NCBI GenBank assembly: GCA_946902875.1
Contig: OX336340.1
Coordinates: 21,281,566-21,345,565, forward strand
Length of the DNA stretch: 64,000 bases
Source: Nematopogon swammerdamellus
Lineage: Eukaryota > Arthropoda > Insecta > Lepidoptera > Adelidae
Reading direction: 5' to 3'
Shown piece after piece: positions 22,301 through 29,200 of the stretch. Position 1 is the stretch's first letter. Every line of letters begins with the position of its first letter. Under the pieces are notes generated by a model, which worked only from the letters and a program-made list of their open reading frames with translations, did no database searches and had not been told where the DNA came from. A program made the position numbers and the translations under genes.

Positions 22301-23144
22301 GAACGTCAGGCGGGCGTGTCACGCTAGCATGAGCGACTTACACATTGCGATTTTGTTCGCTTTGTCTTGTCTAGTAGGTTTGAATGTGTTAGTTCAAAGG
22401 TCATTCGTTACTAATGAATTATATACATACATACATACCACACGCACGCTGTATCCCGACAATCGGGGTAAGCAGAGTAGACGGTGTTGTGCTGCAAGTA
22501 AGTCTTGTAATTTACAGCACAACACCGACCACCTTATTTGAGGTTTGTAAGGTTTGAGGTTTGAGGTTTGAGGAGTATTGAGATATCTATCGGGCAGCAA
22601 ATAAGGCACGCAGACCCACCTGCTGCATGACTCCATGGAAGGTCCGTGTCAAGGTGAGAGGTGGCCAGCCCGTCGCCCTTATGCACGGAATGAATTGAAT
22701 GAATTATTCTAGAACGATAAAAAAGGTATGGACGCCGGATTGTCAAATGCTTGTATGAGAACTAGCGTCGCCGAGTTGCGGGAGGCGGAGTGTCCTTACA
22801 GATGATAAGATATTCCACACTAAACTTGGCTGTAGTGTTTTTACACGTAAACACAGAGCATGCGGGCATTTTAAACAGGTTTTAGCGAACGCAGCCGACG
22901 ACAGACTGACGGGCCAGCGCGCGACCGTCCAATGAAACAAGTATGCTTTTACTTATATCGTGGTACGCTGGCGAGGATAGGGTTCGGGTCCATACCTTTT
23001 TTATCGTTCTAGAAATTATTATTACATAAATAGGACAACTCTTTTACCTTTTGGTCTTTGAATACAACTACTGATGTAGTAAGCACCGGGATCCACGTGC
23101 TCATCTACCAGAGATGGAAACCTTGGGCTCAGGCTGTATGCCAT
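3584..23144 (-). CDS. Sperm-tail PG-rich repeat (SHIPPO/STPG-like) protein, 10 exons, interrupted by a hAT element
   Basis: Coding exons 5' to 3': 23048-23144, 21671-21774, 19823-19990, 19194-19343, 17240-17458, 15239-15392 plus 13626-13718 (one exon split by a transposon), 12687-12799, 10908-11021, 6755-6925, 3584-3745. With the insertion left out, all phases agree and give 514 residues. The protein carries Pro-Gly-Pro-x-x-Tyr (SHIPPO) repeats: DPGAYY near residue 20, PGPADY near 204, GPGPAEYYPKYP near 248, RPGPAAYN near 285 and GPGDY near 330. STPG proteins are known from sperm tails and axonemes, where they are thought to bind microtubules. The C-terminus is basic, and AATAAA on this strand follows about 45 nt after the stop. 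Weak points: the exon 3 acceptor is AAG and the exon 7 donor is GTCTGA. As sequenced, translation would run into the transposon after residue 297 and stop 15 codons later. STPG1 versus STPG2 orthology is undecided. Confidence 0.8.
4297..4800 (+). repeat. Element E: (GT)n plus fold-back repeat
   Basis: Starts near ACCCCCGACGAAAAAAACGG, has a GT microsatellite (4336-4374) and the phrase GGCATCGTAGCTCCCAAACG, and ends in a near-perfect inverted repeat with arms at about 4571-4663 and 4700-4797. A second copy is at 39729-40505. It lies in the last STPG intron. Confidence 0.7.
4800..5035 (+). repeat. Family C repeat
   Basis: Plus-oriented copy with the GGTGTTGTGCT hairpin, CAAGCAGCAAGTAA-like block and GCCAAGGTGAGGTGGCTAGC; the final end block is missing. 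Confidence 0.7.
5205..6510. repeat. Large fold-back element with ~245-bp inverted arms
   Basis: Arms at about 5205-5448 and 6267-6510 are near-identical reverse complements (for example GCCAAGTCTTGCACGCAACC on the left, with its complement at the right). The roughly 820-bp spacer holds a family C copy (6040-6235) and a spaced motif related to GTTCCAAGTGCC at about 5524, 5570, 5604, 5664, 5694 and 5789. No transposase is visible. Confidence 0.8.
6040..6235 (+). repeat. Family C repeat inside the fold-back element
   Basis: Contains the AATCGGTGTTGTGCTGCAAG hairpin and the CAAGCAGCAAGTAAGG and CACCTGCTGCATG blocks; truncated before the end block. Confidence 0.7.
6655..6745 (+). mobile_element. 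Short 3' remnant of a non-LTR retrotransposon
   Basis: Matches the end of the better preserved copy at 18576-18880 (GAGGTGCGT-AGGAT, TCTCTGACTACCCCA, then GTATGTATGAATG). It abuts STPG exon 9. Confidence 0.5.
6755..6925 (-). CDS. STPG-like exon 9
   Basis: Acceptor CCATAG and donor GTAATT on the minus strand flank 57 in-frame codons, phase 0 on both sides. The segment is basic and lacks a SHIPPO repeat. It is too short to stand out by length; phase and splice signals support it. Confidence 0.7.
7405..7625. repeat. Long hairpin repeat (~95-bp arms)
   Basis: Left arm from AAACTGTTTAAAAAAACATT to TTTTGTACC-type sequence near 7500, right arm its reverse complement ending near 7620, with a loop of roughly 25 nt. 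It starts and ends in A/T runs, like the hairpins near 60 kb. Confidence 0.75.
7919..8475 (+). mobile_element. RTE-type LINE fragment: C-terminal reverse-transcriptase region
   Basis: An open frame to the TGA at 8459-8461 encodes the end of a non-LTR endonuclease/reverse-transcriptase polyprotein: landmarks VLPVMTYGAETWTLT, KLKWQWAGHICRRPD, VGRPPARWTDDLKK and ending [11 protein letters not shown]. The stop is followed by TGATGATGAT, the short repeat tail typical of RTE elements. The N-terminal endonuclease and most of the RT are absent, so it is a dead 5'-truncated copy. Confidence 0.85.
8713..9304 (+). mobile_element. PIF/Harbinger-like deletion derivative
   Basis: Terminal inverted repeats AAGGCGGGTCCAGACGAGTG at the left and its near reverse complement at the right, bounded by TA. 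Inside, a frame from 8806 reads into KRRWW, then a TAA stop, then (same frame) KNFTRMSPTDFDNLLTMIA, resembling the N-terminal region of Harbinger/HARBI1-type transposases. The DDE catalytic part is gone, so it is a non-autonomous remnant. Confidence 0.65.
9730..10000 (+). mobile_element. RTE-type LINE fragment, 3' end
   Basis: Encodes AKLKWQWAGHVSRRDDDRW and VGRPPARWDDDIK, closely parallel to the copy at 7919-8461 but a different subfamily. It ends at a TGA followed by TGACTGATGA. Confidence 0.8.
10005..10320 (+). repeat. SINE B, head truncated
   Basis: Contains GCTGACCGT-like head sequence, AACTGTAGGTTCC, GGTGGTAGGGTAAACCCGCC and GTCAGTTTCCATAAAA. A separate minus-strand head fragment (GAGCTACCGAGGC) lies at about 10490-10550. 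Confidence 0.7.
10908..11021 (-). CDS. STPG-like exon 8
   Basis: Acceptor TATTCAG and donor GTAAGT on the minus strand flank 38 codons (EDDEMSDGCPVLEKN onward), phase 0 on both sides. It begins acidic and ends basic. Confidence 0.7.
11096..11321. mobile_element. hAT-type MITE, copy 1
   Basis: Terminal inverted repeat CAAGAACATTTA, flanked by a perfect 8-bp duplication ATACGTAC at 11088-11095 and 11322-11329. Its core (GTCCAATGCTTATATGAGAA, GCTCTGATTGG) recurs in the copies at 22709-23012 and 51731-51946. Confidence 0.85.
11636..12040 (+). repeat. SINE A, full length with tRNA-like head
   Basis: The head 11636-11710 has a pol III A-box-like GGCCGAGTGG and a B-box-like GGTACGAATCC. The body contains CTGTAGGTCCCTTCCCTTGC, GCAGCCTCGGTTGTG and GTGATATTGGCTAGTCGGAG, ending in CCGGATTACAT plus an A-run. 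The acceptor stem does not pair, so it is a SINE and not a tRNA gene. Confidence 0.85.
12041..12686. other. STPG intron, one small inverted repeat, otherwise nothing recognised
   Basis: Holds a CA run near 12330 and facing words (GCGCCCTCCCCTACTAGAGG at 12168-12187 and GCGCCTCTAGTAGGGGGCG at 12400-12418) that form an inverted repeat, probably a small MITE of about 270 bp. Confidence 0.5.
12687..12799 (-). CDS. STPG-like exon 7
   Basis: Acceptor CATACTTAG (phase 1) and donor GAG|GTCTGA. Encodes the SHIPPO repeat GPGDYSPRIQ and FGSSAVRFRPDPPSE. The donor is weak, and reading through it ends the protein at once (GTC TGA). Confidence 0.7.
13200..13590 (-). repeat. SINE B, full length, tRNA/5S composite head
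   Basis: Read on the minus strand: GCCTCGGTAGCTCAGTGG (A-box-like), then a block resembling 5S rRNA (TTAAGCA, then GGGCGCGGTCAGTACTTGG and ATGGGTGACCGC), then GAGGTTCGGATTCC (B-box-like), then the body to GTCAGTTTCCATAAAA. Confidence 0.85.
13626..13718 (-). CDS. STPG-like exon 6, 3' portion (beyond the hAT insertion)
   Basis: Continues in frame with 15239-15392 once the transposon and one target-site copy are removed: GLCNAKPSRFGRKAPFGVLA and on to a phase-1 donor G|GTGAGT. This restores a SHIPPO-type sequence, which shows the hAT landed in a coding exon. Confidence 0.8.
13727..15238. mobile_element. Non-autonomous hAT element inserted in STPG exon 6
   Basis: Terminal inverted repeat CAGTGGCGG at both ends and a perfect 8-bp target duplication CTTTGAAC at 13719-13726 and 15239-15246, the hallmark of hAT transposons. 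No transposase frame is visible. Inside are a GGTTCCGTA-bounded element (about 13863-14610), a SINE A copy nested in that (14219-14515), a tRNA-like stretch on the minus strand (about 14630-14700) and a perfect 28-bp-arm palindrome at 14010-14069. Confidence 0.92.
14219..14515 (+). repeat. SINE A nested in the hAT element
   Basis: tRNA-like head (GGCCGAGTGG, then GGTTCGAATCC) joined to the body GCATAGCAGCCTCGGCTGTG and an A-run. It is internally deleted relative to 11636-12040. Confidence 0.8.
15239..15392 (-). CDS. STPG-like exon 6, 5' portion
   Basis: Acceptor TTATCCACAG. Encodes GGPGPAEYYPKYPKCNDL and later EVRPGPAAYNLNKPMFK, two SHIPPO repeats. It runs directly into the hAT right end; reading on through the transposon meets TAA after 15 codons. 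Confidence 0.85.
15393..17044. other. STPG intron with a fragment ending in a common GC-rich word
   Basis: A copy of GCGAGCGAAGCCGCGGGC followed by AAAAGCTAGT lies near 15855-15880, with an opposite-strand relative at 12828-12850; these are ends of an unnamed repeat. A CACACTAC-like simple region lies at about 16740-16880. No gene was recognised. Confidence 0.5.
17045..17160. repeat. Third copy of the 1060-1460 repeat
   Basis: Shares ATATCCGGGCCCATTGGCAG, GAGGGTGTCAAT and GACCACTCTTTGTAGTTCTT-like words with the tandem copies at 1060-1460. Confidence 0.6.
17240..17458 (-). CDS. STPG-like exon 5
   Basis: Acceptor CATTTGCAG and donor GTTTGT flank 73 codons, phase 0 both sides. Contains the SHIPPO repeat STPGPADYQPQQVPSQF and a basic stretch KRHNSRQLRY. 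Confidence 0.85.
17549..18013. repeat. Inverted pair of family C halves with a SINE B insertion
   Basis: 17549-17697 is a minus-oriented C end. From about 17698 the sequence switches to plus-oriented C (ATTCGGACAAGATAACTCTC), is interrupted by a minus-strand SINE B tail (about 17783-17915), and resumes to the plus-oriented end block at 17930-18005. Confidence 0.65.
18014..18467. mobile_element. MITE with TGTTGTAACGG terminal repeats
   Basis: Begins CTACAGGGGTATATGTTGTA and ends with CGTTACAACACCCTGTAG, an inverted pair apart from a small insertion. A copy in the opposite orientation lies at 52663-53122 and shares internal GC-rich words. Confidence 0.7.
18576..18880 (+). mobile_element. Non-LTR retrotransposon C-terminal fragment
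   Basis: An open frame (stop at 18852) encodes WFGHVGRMDDRRLTKEIY, GRPRHTYLDQIGHVLKKGQV, RRACMKNIMRVEEA and WRSVVSAYPTGKQA, followed by (ATGT)n and AATAAAG: the typical end of an insect LINE polyprotein with its 3' tail. It is 5'-truncated. Confidence 0.8.
18900..19180. mobile_element. MITE with TACACGGTGTTGCA terminal repeats
   Basis: Left end TATACACGGTGTTGCAG faces right end GTTGCAACACCGTGTATA. The middle is two facing A/T runs that would fold back, TA on each side. Confidence 0.75.
19194..19343 (-). CDS. STPG-like exon 4
   Basis: Acceptor ATTGCAG and donor GTAGGT; 50 codons beginning LYKGHVPFTFLGGGQSM, phase 0 both sides. Confidence 0.8.
19388..19628. mobile_element. Possible short hAT-like element
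   Basis: Begins CAGTGCCGAA and ends CAGAGCCCTG, flanked by ACAATGTG and ACATTGTG (7 of 8 identical), which would fit an old hAT target duplication. GC-rich interior, no transposase. Confidence 0.45.
19823..19990 (-). CDS. STPG-like exon 3
   Basis: 56 codons, acidic and Cys-rich (SSEDDNQEDTCKCESEKC). Donor GTAGGT is good; the acceptor CTGAAG is atypical but is the only one that keeps frame with exon 2. Confidence 0.65.
20060..20500 (+). mobile_element. Non-LTR retrotransposon, RNase H / C-terminal fragment
   Basis: Frames read LLTGHCQLNKHM and, after a stop, TDGPLCRASLESEKTPAHIV and then ECRHLEMFRLGVFA, the Cys/His-containing region after the RNase H domain of Jockey-type LINEs. It is broken by in-frame stops. 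Confidence 0.75.
20804..21313. mobile_element. MITE with ~85-bp terminal inverted repeats
   Basis: Left TATACACGGTGAACAAAAAA onward through CGAACACCCGAAGGCAGG is mirrored at 21230-21313, flanked by TA. It lies between STPG exons 2 and 3. Confidence 0.8.
21435..21577. mobile_element. Small MITE, TIR GCCCACTTGCACCAACACGA
   Basis: 143 bp with near-perfect 25-bp ends, each beginning GCCCACTTGCACCAACACGA when read inward. Confidence 0.8.
21671..21774 (-). CDS. STPG-like exon 2
   Basis: Acceptor GTTGCAG and donor GTAAGG; the phase-1 start completes GAA, then NSAPFLSRLPRRTFLGG. The N-S-A-P-F-x-S pattern is typical of the first SHIPPO unit. Confidence 0.85.
21895..22275 (+). repeat. Interspersed element bounded by GGTTCCGTA
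   Basis: Begins ACCGGCCAAGTGCG, has GAGGGTTCCGTATCGCC, and ends GGCTTAGTAATAG then TACGGAACCCTAAAAA. Related pieces lie at 13863-14610, 34655-34870, 38205-38400 and 61415-61670. Confidence 0.75.
22440..22690 (+). repeat. Family C repeat
   Basis: Starts at GTATCCCGACAATCGGGGTA, carries the GGTGTTGTGCTG hairpin, a TTTGAGG triplication, and stops after GGTGGCCAGCCCGTCGCCC. Confidence 0.75.
22709..23012. mobile_element. hAT-type MITE, copy 2
   Basis: TIR CTAGAACGATAAAAAAGGTA at both ends; target duplication GAATTATT / AAATTATT (7 of 8). It ends 35 bp from the STPG exon 1 donor. Confidence 0.8.
23048..23144 (-). CDS. STPG-like exon 1 (start codon)
   Basis: ATG at 23144 followed by AYSLSPRFPSLVDEHVDPG; donor G|GTAAAA, phase 1. 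No upstream in-frame ATG was seen nearby. Confidence 0.8.
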
Positions 23145-23541
23145 GGTAAATCAACTACAAAGTCAACATACAAAAATCTTCAAACTGGGTAAAATTGTTT
23201 AAAATTGACATTTATTTTTATTTTAGTGTTGTCAGTTTTGGAGTGTCATGTCCGTGTTATATTCTCTTTGATGTCCGTGTATAATTCAAACTCTTTGGCC
23301 ATGTCACTGAGACGGAATACTAATAGTCTATGGTTATAATCAAAGAGAATATAACCGCTGGTTATAATCTTAGCTACGATATTTGCATGGAGCGTAATTT
23401 CGATTGGATAAATTCAAACATAGGTAGTGCAACAATAAGACTCTAGCTTTTTGCAATTAGGTACATATGACCCACATTCAATGCAGTCAGTATGGAACAG
23501 TATGAAAACAGCATATTGTTGGAAAAAGACTACCGAGTAGG

Positions 23542-23889
23542 CAGAGGCGGACTAGCAGTCTTGGCCGCCCTAGGCTGTTTAGTACCAGCCGCCCCAATTC
23601 AGTGCAGCCGCCCCTTTCAAGTTTACAGCATAGGTACAATGTGAACTTGTACGAAAATCAGTATTGCATTCGGTTCAACTTGTCTGACTAAATTATTTTG
23701 TGTGCTTAAATGCCCGCGTCGGCGCCGCGCGCTCACCACTCCTGCGCGTCGCACGCACTTGCTCCGGCCGGCATCTTGTCTATTCTTTGCCCGCGCTCAC
23801 TGCTTCCATCAGCAGGCGAAGATTGGCCGCCCCTAACATCTGCCGCCCTAGGCCCAGACCTAGTCGGCCTTAAGGAGAGTCCGCCTCTG
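23542..23889. mobile_element. hAT-type non-autonomous element
   Basis: TIR CAGAGGCGGACT at both ends and a perfect 8-bp duplication CGAGTAGG at 23534-23541 and 23890-23897. 348 bp, GC-rich interior. It lies between the STPG and Nopp140 genes. Confidence 0.88.
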
Positions 23890-24370
23890 CGAGTAGGCCA
23901 ACAGTTTTATTGCTCGTCCGCGCACTAACTTTGGCCAACCAGGATGTTAAACTGACTGCATTTGCAGGCGCATGCTGAAAAGTTCCGCCATAATTTCGTT
24001 AGCATACACCAAAACAAAACATGGCCTAATAATGGCATATTGGGATCCATTTTGTTGAAATATTTATAAATGACGAAACAGAAAACAACGTGAAATGTTA
24101 TAAGTAAACTTTTTATTTATGTCAACCCAACTCGTCAGTACGCTTATATTAAACAAGGCGGGCTTTACACGTAATATTATCTTAACTATTTCTCGACTCA
24201 TAAAATCTTATACATGGTGTTTTAGGAAAGAGTTTAGTACTTACTTCACTAATTTTCCTGAAACACTATGTACGCCTAAGAATAAAAACATCAAGAAAAC
24301 TATAAAGTGCAAATTTCAAACACTGATCTTCTAGCTGCTCCACCCAAGTGCACTGTGGCCGTGTTACCTT

Positions 24371-24760
24371 AGGAGTGTCTGCGCAAAAGTGGTTAACCGC
24401 AAAAATTACCCATTTTAAAATGTGAAAACTTTTATTTTTTCAAGCAGTGACAGTTCGAGTGCAGTCTTAATACCGTATGAATGCTCAATAAACAATAAAC
24501 CCCACGTTGTTGATTGAAAACATTTCTTAAAAAGAAAAATTTGCAAGTAAAAAAAATTTCACAACTCTCCTCCTTGTTGCCTCGGAATTTTAATTTGAAT
24601 GAGATTTCTTTCCGATGGAAAATCCTATCCAGACTTCCGACTCGTTTTGCTCTATTTTTACTTCAGCCTTTGTAGCAGCGCACTGAATTTAAGAGTGGAA
24701 ACATATATCATGCCATTTTTTAACTCTGATGTAGTTAACCACTTTTGCATAGACACTCCT
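24371..24760. mobile_element. MITE with 27-bp terminal inverted repeats
   Basis: AGGAGTGTCTGCGCAAAAGT at the left faces its near reverse complement at the right end. No clear target duplication. Confidence 0.75.
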
Positions 24761-26053
24761 CAGTGAAAATTTGACTAATTGACAGGAGCGTGGAGATACC
24801 ACGAGAACTGCTGTGTCCAACCATAATTATTTCAATAGTAGTTACGTATAAACTAACATGTTAAATGACTTGTATTAGCACAATACAAAACATGAAATCA
24901 AATCAAGAATATTCTTTATATATAAGAAAGGGTCACAAAAGGTGGGTTTAATGCCATAGTCAGTCAACGTACGCGTCTGTTGCCGTGCGGACGCATGACT
25001 GTTTAATGCCATGTCCGGCCATACCGAAACAAGATTGGAATATAAGTGTTGCCACCTTAAGTCCCAACGTAGGATAATTACTATAAATTCTGTAATTGTT
25101 TTGCTTGCATGTCACAATATGTACCTAATTTTTAAATTAGGTAGGTAATATTAAATTAATAATATATTTCAGAATTTTTTTAAGATAATAAAATTCAAAT
25201 TTACAAAATCATGAGTTTAGCTAGCTTTCATAAGACGATACTCATCCATCACATGCCATCAAACCACCAATTTGCAGTAGCAGTGAAAAAACTTTTTATA
25301 TTTTTTATTTGACAACCAAACTTGTTTATTGTATTTTAAATACTTTTTATTAATCGTTAATCGATATATTATGGTCACATTCTCCGTGTAGTCAAGACTA
25401 GCTGTGCACTATGACAATTCTTAGATGAGATGCCAGAAAGCGTCAGTGAAAATCCCATGCAAATCGATTGAGAAGTTGTCGAGTTATACACACAATCAAA
25501 CACGGAATCGACGACGGCGCATTGTTACAGATTTAAGATTAGTTAGGACATTGTCATATGCTTTTAAACATACAATTAAAACCACCAAGGAAATAAGCAG
25601 ACAGCAAATTGTTGCTAGCTCAAATTTTTAGAAAAATGTGTCGCCGGTACGGCGAGCGGTGGGCGGAGAAGCCACTTTACAGTCCACCAATCACGAATGC
25701 GCCCGATACATTACCACACCCACTTCCACGGTGTACGCCCCCAGTTGGTGAGCACGTACACAGTTCGCTAAGAGCAACTCCTCTCTACCAATCTCCTCCG
25801 TGATTAAGACAGACTTACTCTAACTACTTAGCCAGTACACTTCATTTAACCTTACAGAAATACTGGGAGCAGTTTACATCGGAAATGTTTTAAAATTGAG
25901 AATAATAAAAAATATGTATACATAATGTAAATCACATTCATTAAATGCACACTTTGCGCGTTTACAATAACTATTTCCATCGGCTCGAATGCCGCGCGGC
26001 TATTTGAATTAAAATAGAAGGTTTTTAAAGTCCACCGCGTCGAAGAGAGGGCG
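24761..26053. other. Intergenic, includes the Nopp140 3'UTR; nothing else recognised
   Basis: The region directly left of 26054 must hold the 3'UTR of the SRP40-type Nopp140 mRNA. The remainder is AT-rich with no supported gene. Confidence 0.5.
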
Positions 26054-26206
26054 CTACTCAAACTTGATGGAGTTAACGGAAGTGTCGATGAAGCCGCCGC
26101 GGTAAGCGCCTCGCTTCTTCTTTGTCTTCTCGTGTTTGAACGACTTGCCCCTCGTGTGCTTCAAGTCCAAGTTCGCTTTCTCACCCCACGAGCCCCTCGA
26201 ACCCGC
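26054..26206 (-). CDS. Nopp140: Nopp140 alternative last exon: SRP40 C-terminal domain
   Basis: Acceptor CATTGCAG, 50 codons, stop TAG. Encodes the most conserved part of the family, [20 protein letters not shown] and the end VNSIKFE. Skipping the RGG exon is needed to reach it. Confidence 0.92.
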   Translation of the reverse strand, partial: AGSRGSWGEKANLDLKHTRGKSFKHEKTKKKRGAYRGGFIDTSVNSIKFE

Positions 26207-29200
26207 CTGCAATGTACATTATTACCGTTAGAACACTCGAGTAGCTTCGCCTGGAGAGAAGGAGGTCCGATAGGCGAAGAGATAAATAGGACTAATCTGG
26301 TAATATGCTTGAATCAACTGTGAATGAACTAATGAAAATATTGTCGAAAAAAAATTGATTCTATTCTGGGGAATGCTGAAAATATTTTGGTCGTATATAG
26401 GCTCTTTACACCTGATTCACTTAATTAATAAGTCTTTGTAGTCAGAACTCTCAGCAAAATTGTTAATCTTGCTCTCGGGCTGCGTTTTCAATAGATTATG
26501 TGGCTAGTCACACAAGTATTTGTAAAAATATGTACGAAAAAAAAATATACCCTGCGAATTTTCTTGTCGGTTCTTCTTCGTGGGTGTAATCGAACCGGAT
26601 AGAACAAATTGTGCAGTCTAACTGCCATATGAATGATCAATATAAACAATACAATACAAGTTATAATATTTACATGTTTCTGTCTCTGAAATATTGTTGT
26701 CTTTGAAATTGACTTCAACTTTTTTTTACAGTTTTGACAGAGACTGTATGTTAAACATATGTTAGGAAAATAGCAGAACCATGCTTACATCTTGGACTAG
26801 TCAAAAGTGATTTTCTTGTTCTGTGGTGCATCGCCGCCTCCACCGAAGCTCTTCCTGTCGTTGAAGCCTCCGCGGCCGCCCCCACGACCTCCACCCCGCT
26901 CCCCGCCCCATGACTTGCGGTCGCCCCGGTCGCCGCCGCCGCGACCTCTGAACCCTCCCCGGTCTCCACCCCTGAACCCTCCTCGGTCGCCCCCTCTGAA
27001 TCCCCCTCGGTCTCCTCCCCGTCCTCTATAGCCGCCGCGGAAGCCACCGCCTTCCCCGTCCCCTCCCCTGCCGCCGCGGAAGCCACCGCCTTCACCGTCC
27101 CCTCGGTCGAAGCCTCCCCTGCCGCCGCGGAAGCCCCCGCGCCCTCTACCTCCTCTGTCGAAGCCGCCGCGACCCCGTCCTCGGTCGTTAAACCCTCCCC
27201 TGCCGCCACGCCCTCGGTCGTTGAACCCTCCCCGACCGCGACCGCGGAAGTTTCCAGAGAATCTTCTCTCTCCCTCTTCTCCTTCACCTTCCTCTTCTTC
27301 GTCGCCGTTCTCTTGAGCCTACGCGGAGAGAATTAAAATTAAAAAACACCAAATGACAACCCTATGTGAAGGAAGCGGCCGTTGCAAAAGTAAATGCCCA
27401 CATTTTTCAACGATTAATGCAATTTCAATCAAAAAAATTCACATAGAGTTGCATTCGGCCGGTCGATTTTGGGGCATTTACCTTTGCGTCGAATGAGTTG
27501 TCTTTGAGTCGGGGGTCCACACTGACTCTCTCAGATTGGACACGTCGAAATGGAACCGGCTTGGACTCTTTCGCTCCATTAATCTTATCAATAGGTGTCG
27601 ACGCATTATTTTCATTATCCTACGGAACAAAAAAAATAAGAAAATGATTCAATATGTAATTTAAAAACACACAGCTTAAAGGGCGACAGGCTACCCACGT
27701 TTCACCTTGGCACGGTCCTTCCACCGAGTCATGCAGCAGGTGGGCATTCGTTCCTCACTTGCTGCTTGATAGTTATCTTGTCCTAATACATTGCTAAATG
27801 TGGTGCTCGGTGTTGTAATTTACAAAAGTACTTGCAGCACAACACCAACTACTCTGCATACCCCGAATGTCGGGATATAGCGTGTGGTATGTATGTATGT
27901 ACACAGCTTAAAAAAATTAATATAAAATATTACTTAATCGAATAGCATCACCCGTACATACCTTTACGAAATTATTATAAGCTGGCTTCTTGGCCGGTGT
28001 GCTGTCACTTTCTGATCCTTTCCTCTTCTTTGCTTTCACTTGCGCTGGAGGCTCGTCCTCATCACTGTCAGATGATTCCTCAGTCTGCGGACACAGATAA
28101 CTAATTTAGTAAACACAATCAAGAACATTCAAATCTAACTATCTGAAGAAGCTTTCTATAGATACTTTTATAAAAGAAGATGGTTTAACTTGGCATTTTA
28201 CATGGGAGTAGATGATGGTTGCTCAGCTCCCTTTTGTTGTTGACATTGGGCTTTTGAGAACCCATCGGTTCTCTAAATTGTTTCTTTGTTGCACCGCTAG
28301 GGTGTGGAACTCTCAAAACAATACAGTTCATCCTTTTAAGGCTTTTCGCTGAGTTTAGATGTAGAAGACTACACCTAGTTTGTTTTATTGCTGCCGAACC
28401 GGGTGGCTGTGCCCCCGAGTTCCACACCTCTCCAGTGCAAATGTTTGAAAGTTTACCAAATTTATCTGTTGATATAAGTTACATTTCTCCCTACCTTGCT
28501 TTGGACAGCTGCTTTCTTAGCTGGCGGTTCCTCATCAGAGTCGTCGCTGTCATCAGAAGATTCTTGTTTCTTGGCCGGTGTGGGTTTAGCTGCAGGTTTT
28601 GCCGGTGTTTTCTGCGCAGGAGCACCATCAACTTCATCTTCACTATCATCGCTGTCGTCTGAGGATTCCTGCTTCTTTACTTGTGCTGCTTTCACAGCGG
28701 GCTTGGAAGGCGTAGGCTTCTGTGGCTCATCATCGCTGCTATCATCGCTGTCGGATTCGTCCTGTTTCTTTGCAGGAGTAGCCTTGGCCGCAGGCTTAGC
28801 CGGTGTCTTCTGAACCGCTTTAGCGGGAGCTTCGTCCTCACTGCTATCGTCGCTGTCATCAGATGATTCCGCCTTTTTGGCTGGAGTAGGTTTCGCTTGT
28901 GGCTTTGCGGGTGTTTTCTGAGCAGGTTTAGGAGTCTCGTCCTCACTGCTGTCATCGCTGGAAGACTCCTGCTTCTTCGCCGGCGTGGCCTTCGCGGGTG
29001 TCGCTTGTGTCTTGGCGGGAGTTTTCTGCGCAGGTTTAGGAGCCTCATCTTCGCTGCTGTCATCACTAGAAGACTCCTGCTTCTTGGCCGGAGTAGCCTT
29101 CGCTGTCGGCTTGCCAGGAGTCGCTTGGGGCTTGGCGGGAGTTTTCTGTGCAGGTTTGGGAGCTTCGTCTTCACTGCTGTCGTCGCTATCAGACGACTCC

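Noticed and set aside
26751..27287. 178-codon minus-strand frame rich in Ala, Glu, Gly
   Set aside because: It is an off-frame reading of the Nopp140 RGG exon; the true frame ends at 26797 and joins exon 6 in phase.
28692..29174. Arg/Leu-rich minus-strand frame and plus-strand frames over 28496-29313
   Set aside because: Shadows of the Nopp140 repeat exon created by its low-complexity sequence.
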